Shown in pieces: positions 16,563-27,269 of a DNA stretch of 64,000 nt. The notes beneath the pieces are model-generated. The model worked only from the letters and a program-made list of their open reading frames with translations. It was not told the DNA's origin and did no database searches. Both the position numbers and the translations under genes were made by a program. Numbering within the stretch: position 1 is the stretch's first letter; each line of letters starts with the position of its first letter. Origin of the DNA: Duganella sp. OV510 (lineage in GTDB: Bacteria > Pseudomonadota > Gammaproteobacteria > Burkholderiales > Burkholderiaceae_D); contig NZ_FNEQ01000001.1 in NCBI RefSeq assembly GCF_900100205.1, positions 1,240,001 through 1,304,000 of the forward strand, written 5' to 3'.

Positions 16563-16768
16563 AGATCCTCCGTATAAGATAGCCAATCGTAGATTACCTC
16601 CCGAATAGCCTCCATGTCGCCAGCCTCAATACGCTTATGTAGCTCGACGGTAATCCGTCCACGCGATGTAAATCGCGACCACCAGTGAACGGGTAAGTTC
16701 CGACAAAGCGCACGCAATTTCTCCGTGGATTCCGGCGCTCCAGGAAGAGAGATGGCGAGCGCGCTCAT
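16559..16768 (-). CDS. Hypothetical small protein, first gene of a coupled pair
   Basis: Starting at ATG 16768 this encodes 69 residues (MSALAISLPGAPESTEKLRA and on), ending DWLSYTEDL. No strong Shine-Dalgarno sequence precedes the ATG. Instead, a 15-codon frame with a good AGAGG box (ATG at 16815) ends in TGA exactly overlapping this ATG. Either the small gene is translated by re-initiation or the true gene begins MSAEDIDVSS at 16815 and a one- or two-base indel has split it. The family is unknown. Confidence 0.6.
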   Translation of the reverse strand: MSALAISLPGAPESTEKLRALCRNLPVHWWSRFTSRGRITVELHKRIEAGDMEAIREVIYDWLSYTEDL

Positions 16769-16815
16769 CAGCAAGCTACGAACATGCTGCTTACGTCTAT
16801 ATCTTCCGCACTCAT
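16768..16815 (-). other. 15-codon leader frame or frameshifted gene start
   Basis: The frame MSAEDIDVSSMFVAC has a better ribosome binding site than the gene that follows. Its TGA overlaps the downstream ATG as TGATG. Joining it to the next frame by a small indel gives a plausible continuous protein with LLMSALAISL after VSSMFVA. Confidence 0.4.
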
Positions 16816-16889
16816 AACACTGCCTCTATCGCCGGGTAATAGGAGCAGTGTACGAGGCGGTTAATAAAGCACTTGGGGCTGCATCAAGC

Positions 16890-17831
16890 TCAAGGCTTGT
16901 TGACGAAGTTGCTTACAGCATCGATCAGTTGCGGGGCAACTGGCAGGTCGGGTGTGAAGTAGGACTTCTGCTGCAAGGCTTGGTCGTCGCCGACGATTTT
17001 CAGCACGTGGTTCATGCCGTCGATGATCACCAGTTTGGCCTTCGGTGCGGCGGCGGATAGTGCTTTGGCATCCGCTTCCTGCACCTGAACATCCTTCGTG
17101 CCTTGCGCGATCAGCACCGGCATCTTCAGCGCGGCGACAGCTTTGCGCGGGTCGTGCTGCAGCATGGAGATCAGATACGGCTGCACGTCCGGGCGGTAGA
17201 GCGACATCAAGGGCTGTGGCACTTTGTCGGTAGTGTTACCCTGCTTGAGGCCATCCAGTATGCGGTCGCTTTCCGCCATCAGCGGCGCTGGCAGTTTGCC
17301 TTTCAGTTGCTCGCGCAGCAGCTCATCGAGCGGACGGCCGCTGGCGGAGATCAGCACGCAGGCATCCGCCCCACCCTGCGCACAGGCTTCGGAGGCGATC
17401 AGCGCGCCTTCGCTGTGGCCAGCCATCACCACCCGCGAGAAGCGGGCGTCGGTGCGCAGCTTCTTCAGCCATGCGGTGGCGTCGCCAATGTAGTCGTCCA
17501 GCCGCAGGTTTTCTTCTTTCCACACCGGCAGCGCGCTGGCGCCGATGGCACGCTTGTCGTAGCGGATCGAGGCGATGCCATTTTTCGCCAGTCCTTCCGC
17601 CAGCAACTTCAGCGAGTCGTTCGGGCCAGGCAGCATATTGCTGTTGCCATCGCGGTCGGTGGGGCCGGAGCCGGCGTGCAGCAGCACCACCGGCACTTTG
17701 CCTTGCACGCCATCGGGCGTCAGCTCTGTGCCGTAGACAGTGCCGCCACCGACATCCAGCGACACCGGCCGCTGCGCCGCAGCCGCCGACAGGGAAACCA
17801 GCAACAGCGACAGCATGAATTTGAAACGCAT
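16890..17831 (-). CDS. Secreted alpha/beta hydrolase
   Basis: This 313-residue protein has a signal peptide (MRFKFMLSLLLVSLSAAAAQ) and an alpha/beta hydrolase core. The oxyanion region is LLHAGSGPTDRDGN, the nucleophile serine is in VMAGHSEGALIA, an acidic residue lies in IAQGTKDVQV, and the catalytic His is in DGMNHVLK. It would act on an ester or similar substrate in the periplasm, and the substrate is unknown. GGAG lies before ATG 17831, and the longer frame uses TTG. It follows the SdpI-like gene by 12 bases and so belongs to the regulator/SdpI operon. Confidence 0.85.
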   Translation of the reverse strand: MRFKFMLSLLLVSLSAAAAQRPVSLDVGGGTVYGTELTPDGVQGKVPVVLLHAGSGPTDRDGNSNMLPGPNDSLKLLAEGLAKNGIASIRYDKRAIGASALPVWKEENLRLDDYIGDATAWLKKLRTDARFSRVVMAGHSEGALIASEACAQGGADACVLISASGRPLDELLREQLKGKLPAPLMAESDRILDGLKQGNTTDKVPQPLMSLYRPDVQPYLISMLQHDPRKAVAALKMPVLIAQGTKDVQVQEADAKALSAAAPKAKLVIIDGMNHVLKIVGDDQALQQKSYFTPDLPVAPQLIDAVSNFVNKP

Positions 17832-17843
17832 ACTTTTCTCCAA

Positions 17844-18479
17844 TCAGTGAGGAAGACGTTTGTACAGCAACAGCGAGTAGCCGGCCGCCATCGGCGCCCA
17901 GGCCAGCGCTATGGATAGCAGCATCCAGTGCGGAGCGCCGAGCCACAGCGCGACCAGGCCAAGCAGGCCGCTTGCCACCATCAGCTTTGCCGCCAGCCGG
18001 TGCGTGGTGTACCACACTGCTTCGCTGGCCAGCGTCCACGGCGTGCGGATGCCCATGAAGAAGTTGCGGCGCACCTTGCCCATCGGGTTGCCGATCAGGA
18101 TCAGCAGGATGAAGACACCGGCCGGAACGGCGCGATGCATCGCCACGCCGCCGTGTACCACGTCCAGCAGCACCAGCGCATACACATAGCCCATCAGGGC
18201 CACCGTGACCACGCACAGATAGGAGTACGTGGCTTCAAAGCTGCTGATCTCGAAGCGGCGTGGCGAGATACGCGGCAACAGCAGCCCAAGCAACAGCATC
18301 AGCAACATCAGGCCGGGGCCCAGCAGCAGCAAGGCGGCGCGTGGGCCGTAACCGTCGATGTCGCCGGCGGCGTTCCAGTGCACCGGTACATGCGGCGGTA
18401 GCAGCGGCCAGTACCAGCCCATGGCCGCGCAGGCGGCAGCGATCAACAGCAGGCAAACGATAATGCTCCACTTTTTCAT
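17844..18479 (-). CDS. SdpI family membrane protein
   Basis: This 211-residue integral membrane protein begins MKKWSIIVCLLLIAAACAAM. It has an N-terminal DUF1648-type segment (LPPHVPVHWNAAGDIDGYG) and the SdpI signature GNPMGKVRRNFFMGIRTPWT followed by LASEAVWYTTHR. SdpI of Bacillus is the immunity protein against the SdpC toxin and also recruits the SdpR repressor. Proteobacterial homologues have no proven role. GGAGGAAG precedes the ATG, and the start overlaps the stop of the ArsR-type gene by four bases, as in sdpR-sdpI pairs. About five to six membrane helices are visible. Confidence 0.88.
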   Translation of the reverse strand: MKKWSIIVCLLLIAAACAAMGWYWPLLPPHVPVHWNAAGDIDGYGPRAALLLLGPGLMLLMLLLGLLLPRISPRRFEISSFEATYSYLCVVTVALMGYVYALVLLDVVHGGVAMHRAVPAGVFILLILIGNPMGKVRRNFFMGIRTPWTLASEAVWYTTHRLAAKLMVASGLLGLVALWLGAPHWMLLSIALAWAPMAAGYSLLLYKRLPH

Positions 18480-18763
18480 TTCTTCCTCCCTTTGGTTTCG
18501 GGCCCAGCCAGGTCCATCATCCAGGCCAGCACGTCTTGCAGCACGGTGGTATTCAGGCCGTACCAGATGGTCTGCCCTTCGCGCCGGCGCGTGATCAGAT
18601 CCGCTTCCGCCAGCACCGCGAAGTGGTGCGACATGGTTGGCTTGCTCATGTCGAAGTGCTCCGCCAGCTCGCCCGCCGTCATTTCGCCGCTGCGCAGCAG
18701 ACGCAGGATCTCGCGCCGCGCGGGATCGGCTATGGCTTTGAAAGCGCTGTTGGTGGCATTCAT
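18476..18763 (-). CDS. ArsR-family autorepressor, SdpR-like
   Basis: This 95-residue winged-helix regulator begins MNATNSAFKAIADPARREIL. Its recognition region is MTAGELAEHFDMSKPTMSHH and its wing is DLITRRREGQTIWYGLN. It lacks metal-binding cysteines, which fits the SdpR/autorepressor branch of ArsR proteins. It is the first gene of a three-gene operon with SdpI-like and hydrolase genes. The palindromic TCTAATTAGA and nearby ATCTAA repeat just upstream of its ATG are a likely operator, so it probably represses its own operon. Confidence 0.9.
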   Translation of the reverse strand: MNATNSAFKAIADPARREILRLLRSGEMTAGELAEHFDMSKPTMSHHFAVLAEADLITRRREGQTIWYGLNTTVLQDVLAWMMDLAGPETKGRKK

Positions 18764-18769
18764 TAGGCA

Positions 18770-18801
18770 ATCATCTAATTAGACAGTTATCTAAATATAA
18801 G
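18770..18801 (-). promoter_or_regulatory. Probable operator/promoter of the SdpR-like operon
   Basis: The perfect palindrome TCTAATTAGA at 18774-18783 is followed by a further ATCTAAAT half-site at about 18789-18796, all within 40 bases of the repressor start. The AT-rich block contrasts with its surroundings. Binding by the SdpR-like protein is inference. Confidence 0.5.
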
Positions 18802-18836
18802 CTGCAAAGCGATGCGCGTCAAGCCACCTTTACCAG

Positions 18837-19526
18837 TCAGGACGAGACTTCACCCTCTTTGACTTCAAGCACACCAGGGAGTTCGGCAAGGCGTTTGCCG
18901 ATGGCGCTGTACTGCCCTTCCGTCAACCGCGACAGCGTGATCTGGATCTCGTCGATGTCGGGTGCGCCGGCCTTGTGGCGCATGACGAAAGTCTTGACGC
19001 GGGCGCTGCCGGGTCCCAGCGCTTCATGCAGTCTTGGCAGCGACAGCGCATCGCGCTCGGTGAAAATAACCATCGCCCGCAACTGGCGGCTGGCGATGAA
19101 GCGGCGCTCCAGCGGCTTGATGCCTGCCAGGATAATCAGAATGATGACGGTGGCCGCCACCGCTGGAATATACAACCCGCCACCAACCGCCAGCCCGATG
19201 CCGGCCACCGACCAGACGCTGGCCGCCGTCGTCAGACCGCGCACGATCTCGCCGCGCGCCATGATGGCACCGGCGCCAAGAAAGCCGATGCCGGAGACCA
19301 CCTGTGCCGCCATCCTCGAAGGATCGAGTCCTACGCCCGGAGCACTGACATCAACGAAGCCATAGGCCGACACAATCATGATGAGGCACGAACCCACACA
19401 AACCAGCATGTGCGTACGCAGCCCAGCCGCCCAGGCCAGCCGCTCGCGCTCATAGCCGATGAAGCTGCCCAGCAAGGCTGACAACGCCAGCCGGCCGATC
19501 ATGTCCCATTGCGTTACCTGATGCAT
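18837..19526 (-). CDS. MgtC/SapB family inner-membrane protein
   Basis: This 229-residue protein begins MHQVTQWDMIGRLALSALLG. The MgtC signature is present: SFIGYERERLAWAAGLRTHM, VSGIGFLGAGAIM and GLTTAASVWSVAGIGLAVG. About four membrane helices fill residues 10-135. A C-terminal cytoplasmic ACT-like domain (REVIFTER-like start, then ALSLPRLHEALG) follows. MgtC proteins affect growth at low magnesium and inhibit F1Fo-ATPase in Salmonella, but many homologues are uncharacterised. It is followed closely on the same strand by the MarC-family gene upstream, which suggests co-transcription. Confidence 0.88.
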   Translation of the reverse strand: MHQVTQWDMIGRLALSALLGSFIGYERERLAWAAGLRTHMLVCVGSCLIMIVSAYGFVDVSAPGVGLDPSRMAAQVVSGIGFLGAGAIMARGEIVRGLTTAASVWSVAGIGLAVGGGLYIPAVAATVIILIILAGIKPLERRFIASRQLRAMVIFTERDALSLPRLHEALGPGSARVKTFVMRHKAGAPDIDEIQITLSRLTEGQYSAIGKRLAELPGVLEVKEGEVSS

Positions 19527-19550
19527 GGCGTCCTCCGCAAAAGGACCACT

Positions 19551-20153
19551 TTACAGGGTTTTGACGAACTCGCGTATTCCGCTCAACAGCATCTCGACCG
19601 ACATCGCCGTCAGGATCAGGCCCATGAGGCGCTCGAAGGCCGTCATCACCTGCGGGCCGAGCACCTTCTGCAGCTTCTCGGCACTGAGGAATACCAGCAG
19701 CCACACCACGCCCACCGCCGCCAGCGCGGCCACGTGCACCAGCACTTCGCCGGTGCTCTCGCGCGAGAACAGCAGCACCGTCGCCAGTGCCGAAGGACCG
19801 GCCAGCGCGGGGATCGCCAGCGGCACGATGAACGGCTCGGCGCCATCGGTGCGACCCAATACGCCATCCGGATGCGGGAAGATCATGCGGATCGAAATCA
19901 GCAGCAGGATCACCGCGCCGCCAATCCGCAGCGCTACTTCCGACAGGTGCAGCGCGCTGAGGAAGTGGCGGCCGAAGAACATGAAGATCAGCAGCAGCAC
20001 AAACGCAATGCCGCACTCGCGGATGACGATGCGCGGACGGCGCGCCGCCGGCACCGGATTGAGCACACTGGCAAACAGCGGCACATTGCCGAACGGGTCG
20101 GTCACCAGCACCAGCAGGATAAAAGTCTGAAAGAAGTCTTGGGTCATGGGCAT
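19551..20153 (-). CDS. MarC family membrane protein (YhgN/YchE type)
   Basis: This 200-residue protein with six predicted helices begins MPMTQDFFQTFILLVLVTDP and carries FGNVPLFASVL, VIRECGIAFVLLLIFMFFG and VPLAIPALAGPSALATV. These are typical of the MarC/UPF0056 family, whose function is not established despite the historical link to multiple antibiotic resistance. It lies 24 bases upstream of the mgtC-like gene on the same strand and behind the terminator of the phosphoribosyltransferase gene. Confidence 0.9.
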   Translation of the reverse strand: MPMTQDFFQTFILLVLVTDPFGNVPLFASVLNPVPAARRPRIVIRECGIAFVLLLIFMFFGRHFLSALHLSEVALRIGGAVILLLISIRMIFPHPDGVLGRTDGAEPFIVPLAIPALAGPSALATVLLFSRESTGEVLVHVAALAAVGVVWLLVFLSAEKLQKVLGPQVMTAFERLMGLILTAMSVEMLLSGIREFVKTL

Positions 20154-20171
20154 CTGTGTGGGTTAACGAAA

Positions 20172-20191
20172 AAGGGAGCCGAAGCTCCCTT
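20172..20191 (-). terminator. Terminator after the phosphoribosyltransferase gene
   Basis: On the minus strand the stem GGGAGC / GCTCCC with a TTCG tetraloop is followed by TTTTTCG. It closes the hfq-hfl-hisZ-purA cluster. Confidence 0.85.
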
Positions 20192-20202
20192 GCTCAAACG
20201 GC

Positions 20203-20754
20203 TTACGCAGCCGTTTCGCCTTTCTTGATCCATGCTGCCAGCTGATGCGGGCGCAGCGCGTCGTAGTCTTCAAACGGCTGGTGTATCCATGGATTGTGCG
20301 GCAGTTCTTCCATCTGGTAGTCCGGCTTGAAGGCCGAGCTGCCCTTGGTCCAGATCACTGCGGTTTTCACTTCGGTCACGCCGGCGAAGTTCTGCTTCAG
20401 GTGGTCGACCACCTTCATCAGCGTGACGCCGGAATCGGCCAGATCGTCCAGCAGCAGGATCTTGCCGCTCAGCGGACCTTTGGTCATGGTCATGTACTTG
20501 GCGATGTCCAGGTCGCCCTGCACGGTGCCCTTCTCGGCGCGGTAGGAGCTGGTCGACAGGATCGCCAGCGGCACGTCGAAGATGCGCGAGAACACGTCGC
20601 CAGGACGCACGCCGCCGCGCGCCAGGCACAGCACCATGTCAAACTGCCAGCCGGATTCGTGCACCTTGAGTGCCAGACGCTCGATCAGGCGATGGTACTC
20701 GTCCCAGGATACCCAGAGGTGTTTTTCGTTCGATTGTGGGGTGGTGGTGGTCAT
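20203..20754 (-). CDS. Phosphoribosyltransferase family protein
   Basis: This 183-residue type I phosphoribosyltransferase begins MTTTTPQSNEKHLWVSWDEY. The PRPP-binding loop is ILLLDDLADSGVTLMKVV at about residues 97-114, and FDMVLCLARGGVRPGDV forms the earlier PPi loop. It resembles bacterial xanthine/guanine or hypoxanthine salvage enzymes, and its position 12 bases after purA supports a purine role. The exact base specificity is not evident. It is the last gene of its operon and has a strong terminator. Confidence 0.88.
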   Translation of the reverse strand: MTTTTPQSNEKHLWVSWDEYHRLIERLALKVHESGWQFDMVLCLARGGVRPGDVFSRIFDVPLAILSTSSYRAEKGTVQGDLDIAKYMTMTKGPLSGKILLLDDLADSGVTLMKVVDHLKQNFAGVTEVKTAVIWTKGSSAFKPDYQMEELPHNPWIHQPFEDYDALRPHQLAAWIKKGETAA

Positions 20755-20766
20755 AAAATTCCTTGA

Positions 20767-23242
<2,476 letters not shown>

Positions 23243-23359
23243 GGGACTATTTAATTAAGAAATGAACAATGCGGCACGCAGGCCAAGGCCACTCAACAAG
23301 AGGGCCGAACCTGATATTTTACGCGAAAATGCGTCTAACGAGGGGAAAAAGATGCGATA

Positions 23360-23380
23360 CGGGGAGCCAGAGGCTCCCCG
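23360..23380 (-). terminator. Stem-loop after hflC
   Basis: A perfect 9-bp stem (CGGGGAGCC / GGCTCCCCG) with a 3-nt loop lies just 3' of hflC. A TTTTT run follows about ten bases downstream on the minus strand, so it may be a weak terminator or an RNA-processing hairpin between hflC and hisZ. Confidence 0.55.
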
Positions 23381-23386
23381 CAGGTC

Positions 23387-24298
23387 TTACTTTTTGGCTG
23401 GCGCCGGGGCCGAACCGGCGCCGCCGGTGCCCTTGAAGTACTTGAAGAAGTCCGAGCTGGAATCCAGCACCATCACGTCGCCATGGTTCTTGAAGGTGGC
23501 GCGATAGGCTTCCAGGCTGCGGTAGAACTTGTAGAACTCCGGATTGCGGCCAAACGCTTCGGCGTAGATGGCCGACGCCTTGGCATCGCCCTCACCGCGA
23601 ATCTGCTCGGCGTCGCGATAGGCTTCCGCCAGGATCACCGAACGCTGACGGTCAGCATCGGCGCGGATCTTTTCAGATTCCGCCGAACCGGTCGAACGCA
23701 GTTCGTTGGCCACGCGGGTACGCTCGGCCTTCATGCGCTCATACACCGAGGTGTTGATCTGCTCAACGTATTCAACCCGCTTCAGACGCACGTCGATGAT
23801 CTCGACGCCGATCTGCGCGGCCTCGTTGACCACCTTGGTGCGGATGCCCTCCATCACCTTGCCGCGCTGGCCGGAGATCACTTCGGCGACGGTGCGCTTG
23901 GTGATTTCCTCGTTCAGCGCCGCCTTGATGATTTGCGACATGCGGTCACGCGCGCGGCTTTCATCGCCGCCGAAGGTCACGTAGTACAGCTTCGGCTGGT
24001 TCTCGTTGCGGCCGATGCGCCATTTGACGAAGCTGTCCACCAGGATGTTCATCTTCTCGGCGGTGATGAAGCGCTCGGCGTCCGGCGATTCGATCGTCAT
24101 GATGCGGTTATCCAGGAAAACCACATTCTGGAATGGCGGCGGCAACTTGAAGTGCAGGCCCGGCTCGCGGATGACTTCCTTGATCTGGCCCAGTGCGAAC
24201 ACGATCGCATATTTGCGCTGGTCGACCACAAACACGGTCGACGACAGCAACATCAGCGCGATGAACGCCAGGACAACGGTACTAGCTATGCGATTCAT
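23387..24298 (-). CDS. hflC: HflC, membrane protease-regulator subunit
   Basis: This 303-residue SPFH-domain protein has one N-terminal membrane helix (VVLAFIALMLLSSTVFVV) and a periplasmic band-7 domain (DQRKYAIVFALGQIKEVIRE, then LEFKLPPPFQNVVF-like strand). HflC with HflK forms the cage that surrounds FtsH and modulates its proteolysis. Its ATG overlaps the hflK stop by one base (TAATG), which indicates coupled translation. The C-terminus is Ala/Pro/Lys-rich. Confidence 0.96.
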   Translation of the reverse strand: MNRIASTVVLAFIALMLLSSTVFVVDQRKYAIVFALGQIKEVIREPGLHFKLPPPFQNVVFLDNRIMTIESPDAERFITAEKMNILVDSFVKWRIGRNENQPKLYYVTFGGDESRARDRMSQIIKAALNEEITKRTVAEVISGQRGKVMEGIRTKVVNEAAQIGVEIIDVRLKRVEYVEQINTSVYERMKAERTRVANELRSTGSAESEKIRADADRQRSVILAEAYRDAEQIRGEGDAKASAIYAEAFGRNPEFYKFYRSLEAYRATFKNHGDVMVLDSSSDFFKYFKGTGGAGSAPAPAKK

Positions 24299-25629
24299 TA
24301 ACGGCTCTCCCGGTCACGAGACGTATCACGCGAGCGCGGATCGCGCTGGCGGTTGACTTCCACCGACGGCATCAGCTCCGACGGCAGCGTGGTGCTGGTG
24401 GCAGGCAGGCCACCGGCAGCCTGGGCGGCGCGGGCCGCTGCGGCTTGCGCGTCGGTGGCCGCAGCCTGGGCGATCAGCTTGTCCAGCGGCAGGTACAGCA
24501 GGTTGCTGCCCGACTTGGCATCCACCATGACCTTGGACGTGCTGGAGAAGATCTGCTGCATGGTCTCCAGGTACAGACGGTCGCGGGTCACGCCCGGCGC
24601 CTTCTGGTACTCGACCAGCACCTGCTTGAAGCGCGAGGCGTTACCAGTGGCGTTTTCCACCACCATCGAGCGATAGCCCTCGGCTTCCTGCATCAGGCGC
24701 GATGCGGTACCGCGCGCTTTCGGAATCACGTCGTTGGCGTAAGCCTGGCCTTCGTTCTTCTGGCGCTCGCGGTCCTGGCCCGCCTTGACGGCATCGTCAA
24801 ACGCGATCTGCACCTGCTCCGGTGGCTGCACTGCCTGCAGCGTCACGTTCGACACCAGCACGCCCGAGGCGTAGCGGTCGAGGATCTGCTGCATCAGCTG
24901 CTGGGTTTCAAAGGCGACCTTGTCGCGGCCTTCGTACAGCACGAAGTCCATCTTGTTCTTGCCGACGATTTCGCGGATCGAGGTTTCAGCGACCTGTCGG
25001 ACGGTGTCTTCCTCATCGCGGTTGTTCATCAGCCACGCGACCGGATCTTTCAGCTTGAACTGCACGGCGAACTGGATGTCGATGATGTTCTCGTCATCGG
25101 TCAGCATCAGCGATTCGCGCGCCTGCTTGTTCTTGATATTGCCGCGATAGCCGATTTCCACCATGCGCATCTGCGAAACCTTGACGGTCTCGTTGCTCTG
25201 GAATGGATACGGCCAGCGCCAGTTGAAACCGGAGCCGGTGGTGTGGCTGACTTTACCAAAGGTATAGACGATGCCGGTCTGGCCCTCTTGCACGATGAAC
25301 GAGCCGCTGGCGAGCCAGATCAGCGCGACCACCGCGCCGACCGCGCCAGCCGTGGCGCGAATGCCGCCGGAGAAGTCGGGACGATTGCCGCCACCGCCAT
25401 CGCCGCCGTTATCGCCGCCGTTGTTGTTATTGTTGTTGGGGCGCTTCTTCTGCCCGAACAGATTATTGAGGCGATTATTGAAATCGCGCCAGAGTTGTTC
25501 CATGTCTGGCGGTCCGCCCTCGCCGGGCTTCTTGCCTTCATTGGCTTGCGGCTTGTCGTCCTTGCCCCATCGCGGGTCGTTCAGCGACAGCTTCAAGCCG
25601 AGTCGTTTCATAAGTGAGGAGACACGCAT
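24298..25629 (-). CDS. hflK: HflK, membrane protease-regulator subunit
   Basis: This 443-residue SPFH protein has a glycine- and asparagine-rich N-terminal cytoplasmic region (PNNNNNNGGDNGGDGGGG), one membrane helix (IRATAGAVGAVVALIWLASG) and a band-7 domain starting VQEGQTGIVYTFGKV. It partners HflC around FtsH. The start ATG overlaps the hflX stop as TAATG. An in-frame ATG at 25611 (MKRLGLKLSLNDPRWG) is closer to the usual family start. The C-terminal tail is Arg-rich. Confidence 0.96.
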   Translation of the reverse strand: MRVSSLMKRLGLKLSLNDPRWGKDDKPQANEGKKPGEGGPPDMEQLWRDFNNRLNNLFGQKKRPNNNNNNGGDNGGDGGGGNRPDFSGGIRATAGAVGAVVALIWLASGSFIVQEGQTGIVYTFGKVSHTTGSGFNWRWPYPFQSNETVKVSQMRMVEIGYRGNIKNKQARESLMLTDDENIIDIQFAVQFKLKDPVAWLMNNRDEEDTVRQVAETSIREIVGKNKMDFVLYEGRDKVAFETQQLMQQILDRYASGVLVSNVTLQAVQPPEQVQIAFDDAVKAGQDRERQKNEGQAYANDVIPKARGTASRLMQEAEGYRSMVVENATGNASRFKQVLVEYQKAPGVTRDRLYLETMQQIFSSTSKVMVDAKSGSNLLYLPLDKLIAQAAATDAQAAAARAAQAAGGLPATSTTLPSELMPSVEVNRQRDPRSRDTSRDRESR

Positions 25630-26798
25630 TAGTGTGATCCAACGTCAAGGTGGGTGGAATTGCTCTCTACTTCTCGTTCTTCTTCTGGGTCCTGGTCGAC
25701 CTGGTACGGCTGCTGCAGGCGCGCGCCTGGCGCGTCCTTGGCCCATTCGGTGATGGCGCCGCGCAGCAAGTCGAGTCCCTCGCCAGTGCGGGCACTGAGG
25801 AAGACCCGGGAAATCTTATCATACTCATCCCGCTCGACCGACGGTTGCAGGTCCGCCGCATCGATCTTGTTCCACACCAGAATCTGCGGAATATGATCGG
25901 CGCCGATTTCCTTCAACACCAGGTTGACCTGCTCGATCTGCTCCATGCGCACTGGCGACGCGGCGTCGACCACGTGCAGCAGCAGATCGGCGTGGATGGT
26001 CTCCTCCAGCGTGGCACGGAACGCCGCCACCAGCTGGTGCGGCAGTTCGCGCACGAAGCCGACCGTATCGGACAGCACCACGTTGCCGACTTCCTCACCC
26101 ATGTAGACACGGCGCGAGGTCGTGTCCAGCGTGGCGAACAGCTGGTCGGCAGCATACACGCCGGCCTTGGTCACCGCGTTGAACAGGGTCGATTTGCCGG
26201 CATTGGTATAGCCGACCAGCGAAATCGAGAAAGTCTGGGTACGGTTGCGTGAACGGCGCTGTGTCTCGTGCTGCTTGCGCAGCTTGGACAGACGCGCACG
26301 CAGTGCCTTGACGCGTTCGCCGATCAGGCGGCGGTCGGTCTCCAGCTGCGTTTCACCAGGACCGCGCAAGCCGATACCGCCCTTCTGGCGCTCAAGGTGA
26401 GTCCAGCCGCGTATCAATCGGGTAGCCAGGTGCTGCAACTGCGCCAGCTCAACCTGCAGCTTGCCCTCGTGGCTCTTGGCACGCTGGGCGAAGATATCCA
26501 GAATGAGGCTGGTCCGGTCCAGCACCCGGATGTTCAGGCGCTTTTCCAGATTGCGTTGCTGTGCCGGTGACAGCGCGTGATTGAAGATGACGATTTCGAT
26601 GCCATCCGCCAGCACAGCCTGACCGATTTCGTCGGCCTTGCCGCTGCCAACGAAATAGGCTGCATCCGGGGCGGAGCGTTTTGCCGTGATCACCGTCACA
26701 GGTTCCGCGCCTGCCGAACGGGCCAGCAGGTTCAGTTCCTCGACGCTGGCGGCAAAGTCGCCCTGGCCGAAATCAATACCGACTAAAGCGGCGCGCAT
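25629..26798 (-). CDS. hflX: GTPase HflX, ribosome-splitting factor
   Basis: This 389-residue Obg-HflX-like GTPase begins MRAALVGIDFGQGDF. The N-terminal HflX domain includes the RGGIGLRGPGETQLETDRR-like motif (GGIGLRGPGETQLETDRRLI). The G domain has G1 GYTNAGKST, G3 DTVGF and G4 NKID. HflX rescues stalled ribosomes under heat and other stress. The C-terminal tail is acidic (QDPEEEREVE). It stands between hfq and hflK as in the classical hfq-hflX-hflK-hflC operon. Confidence 0.97.
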   Translation of the reverse strand: MRAALVGIDFGQGDFAASVEELNLLARSAGAEPVTVITAKRSAPDAAYFVGSGKADEIGQAVLADGIEIVIFNHALSPAQQRNLEKRLNIRVLDRTSLILDIFAQRAKSHEGKLQVELAQLQHLATRLIRGWTHLERQKGGIGLRGPGETQLETDRRLIGERVKALRARLSKLRKQHETQRRSRNRTQTFSISLVGYTNAGKSTLFNAVTKAGVYAADQLFATLDTTSRRVYMGEEVGNVVLSDTVGFVRELPHQLVAAFRATLEETIHADLLLHVVDAASPVRMEQIEQVNLVLKEIGADHIPQILVWNKIDAADLQPSVERDEYDKISRVFLSARTGEGLDLLRGAITEWAKDAPGARLQQPYQVDQDPEEEREVESNSTHLDVGSH

Positions 26799-26839
26799 AC
26801 GACGGTCACGCTAGGTGAAAAGAAACGATGCGGCAATGC

Positions 26840-27076
26840 TTATTCCGCTTCGTTTTCAATATTGAGGTTGACGGCACGGGCCGGTACCACGGTGGAGATG
26901 GCGTGCTTGTAGACCATCTGGGTCACGGTGTTACGCAGCAAAACCACGTACTGGTCGAACGATTCGATATGGCCTTGCAGCTTGATGCCGTTGACCAGAT
27001 AGATCGAGACGGGAACGTGCTCTTTACGCAAAGCGTTCAGGAATGGGTCTTGTAACAGTTGCCCTTTATTGCTCAT
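26840..27076 (-). CDS. hfq: RNA chaperone Hfq
   Basis: This 78-residue protein is standard length for Hfq. The Sm1 motif covers [20 protein letters not shown], and the Sm2 region contains [11 protein letters not shown] with the YKH motif that binds uridine on the proximal face. Hexameric Hfq pairs small RNAs with mRNAs. It is first in the hfq-hfl operon, 41 bases before hflX, with its promoter in 27077-27235. Confidence 0.98.
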   Translation of the reverse strand: MSNKGQLLQDPFLNALRKEHVPVSIYLVNGIKLQGHIESFDQYVVLLRNTVTQMVYKHAISTVVPARAVNLNIENEAE

Positions 27077-27236
27077 AACAGCTCCATTTTATGTTGTTGT
27101 GTTGGAAGTGGAGGCGAAACGCTTGACTTCAAGGTCGTGGCCCAGCGAAAAGTCTATAAAAGTCAAACTATTTTCGCTGAAACACCGCTCGCCACGTCTA
27201 AAGTGGTGCTTCTAAGCCACTGTAACCTGTTTTTGT

Positions 27237-27265
27237 TTTTTTTGCAGGGTGTTCCTGCAAAAAAA
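27237..27265. terminator. Terminator downstream of der
   Basis: The stem TTTTTGCAGG / CCTGCAAAAA with a 5-nt loop is flanked by long T and A runs. It ends the der transcript on the minus strand and insulates the hfq promoter. Confidence 0.75.
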
Positions 27266-27269
27266 CGCA

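Noticed and set aside
23243..23386. DUF2065 gene between hflC and hisZ
   Set aside because: This small gene is common at this position in related bacteria, but the gap here holds only a hairpin and a shadow frame.
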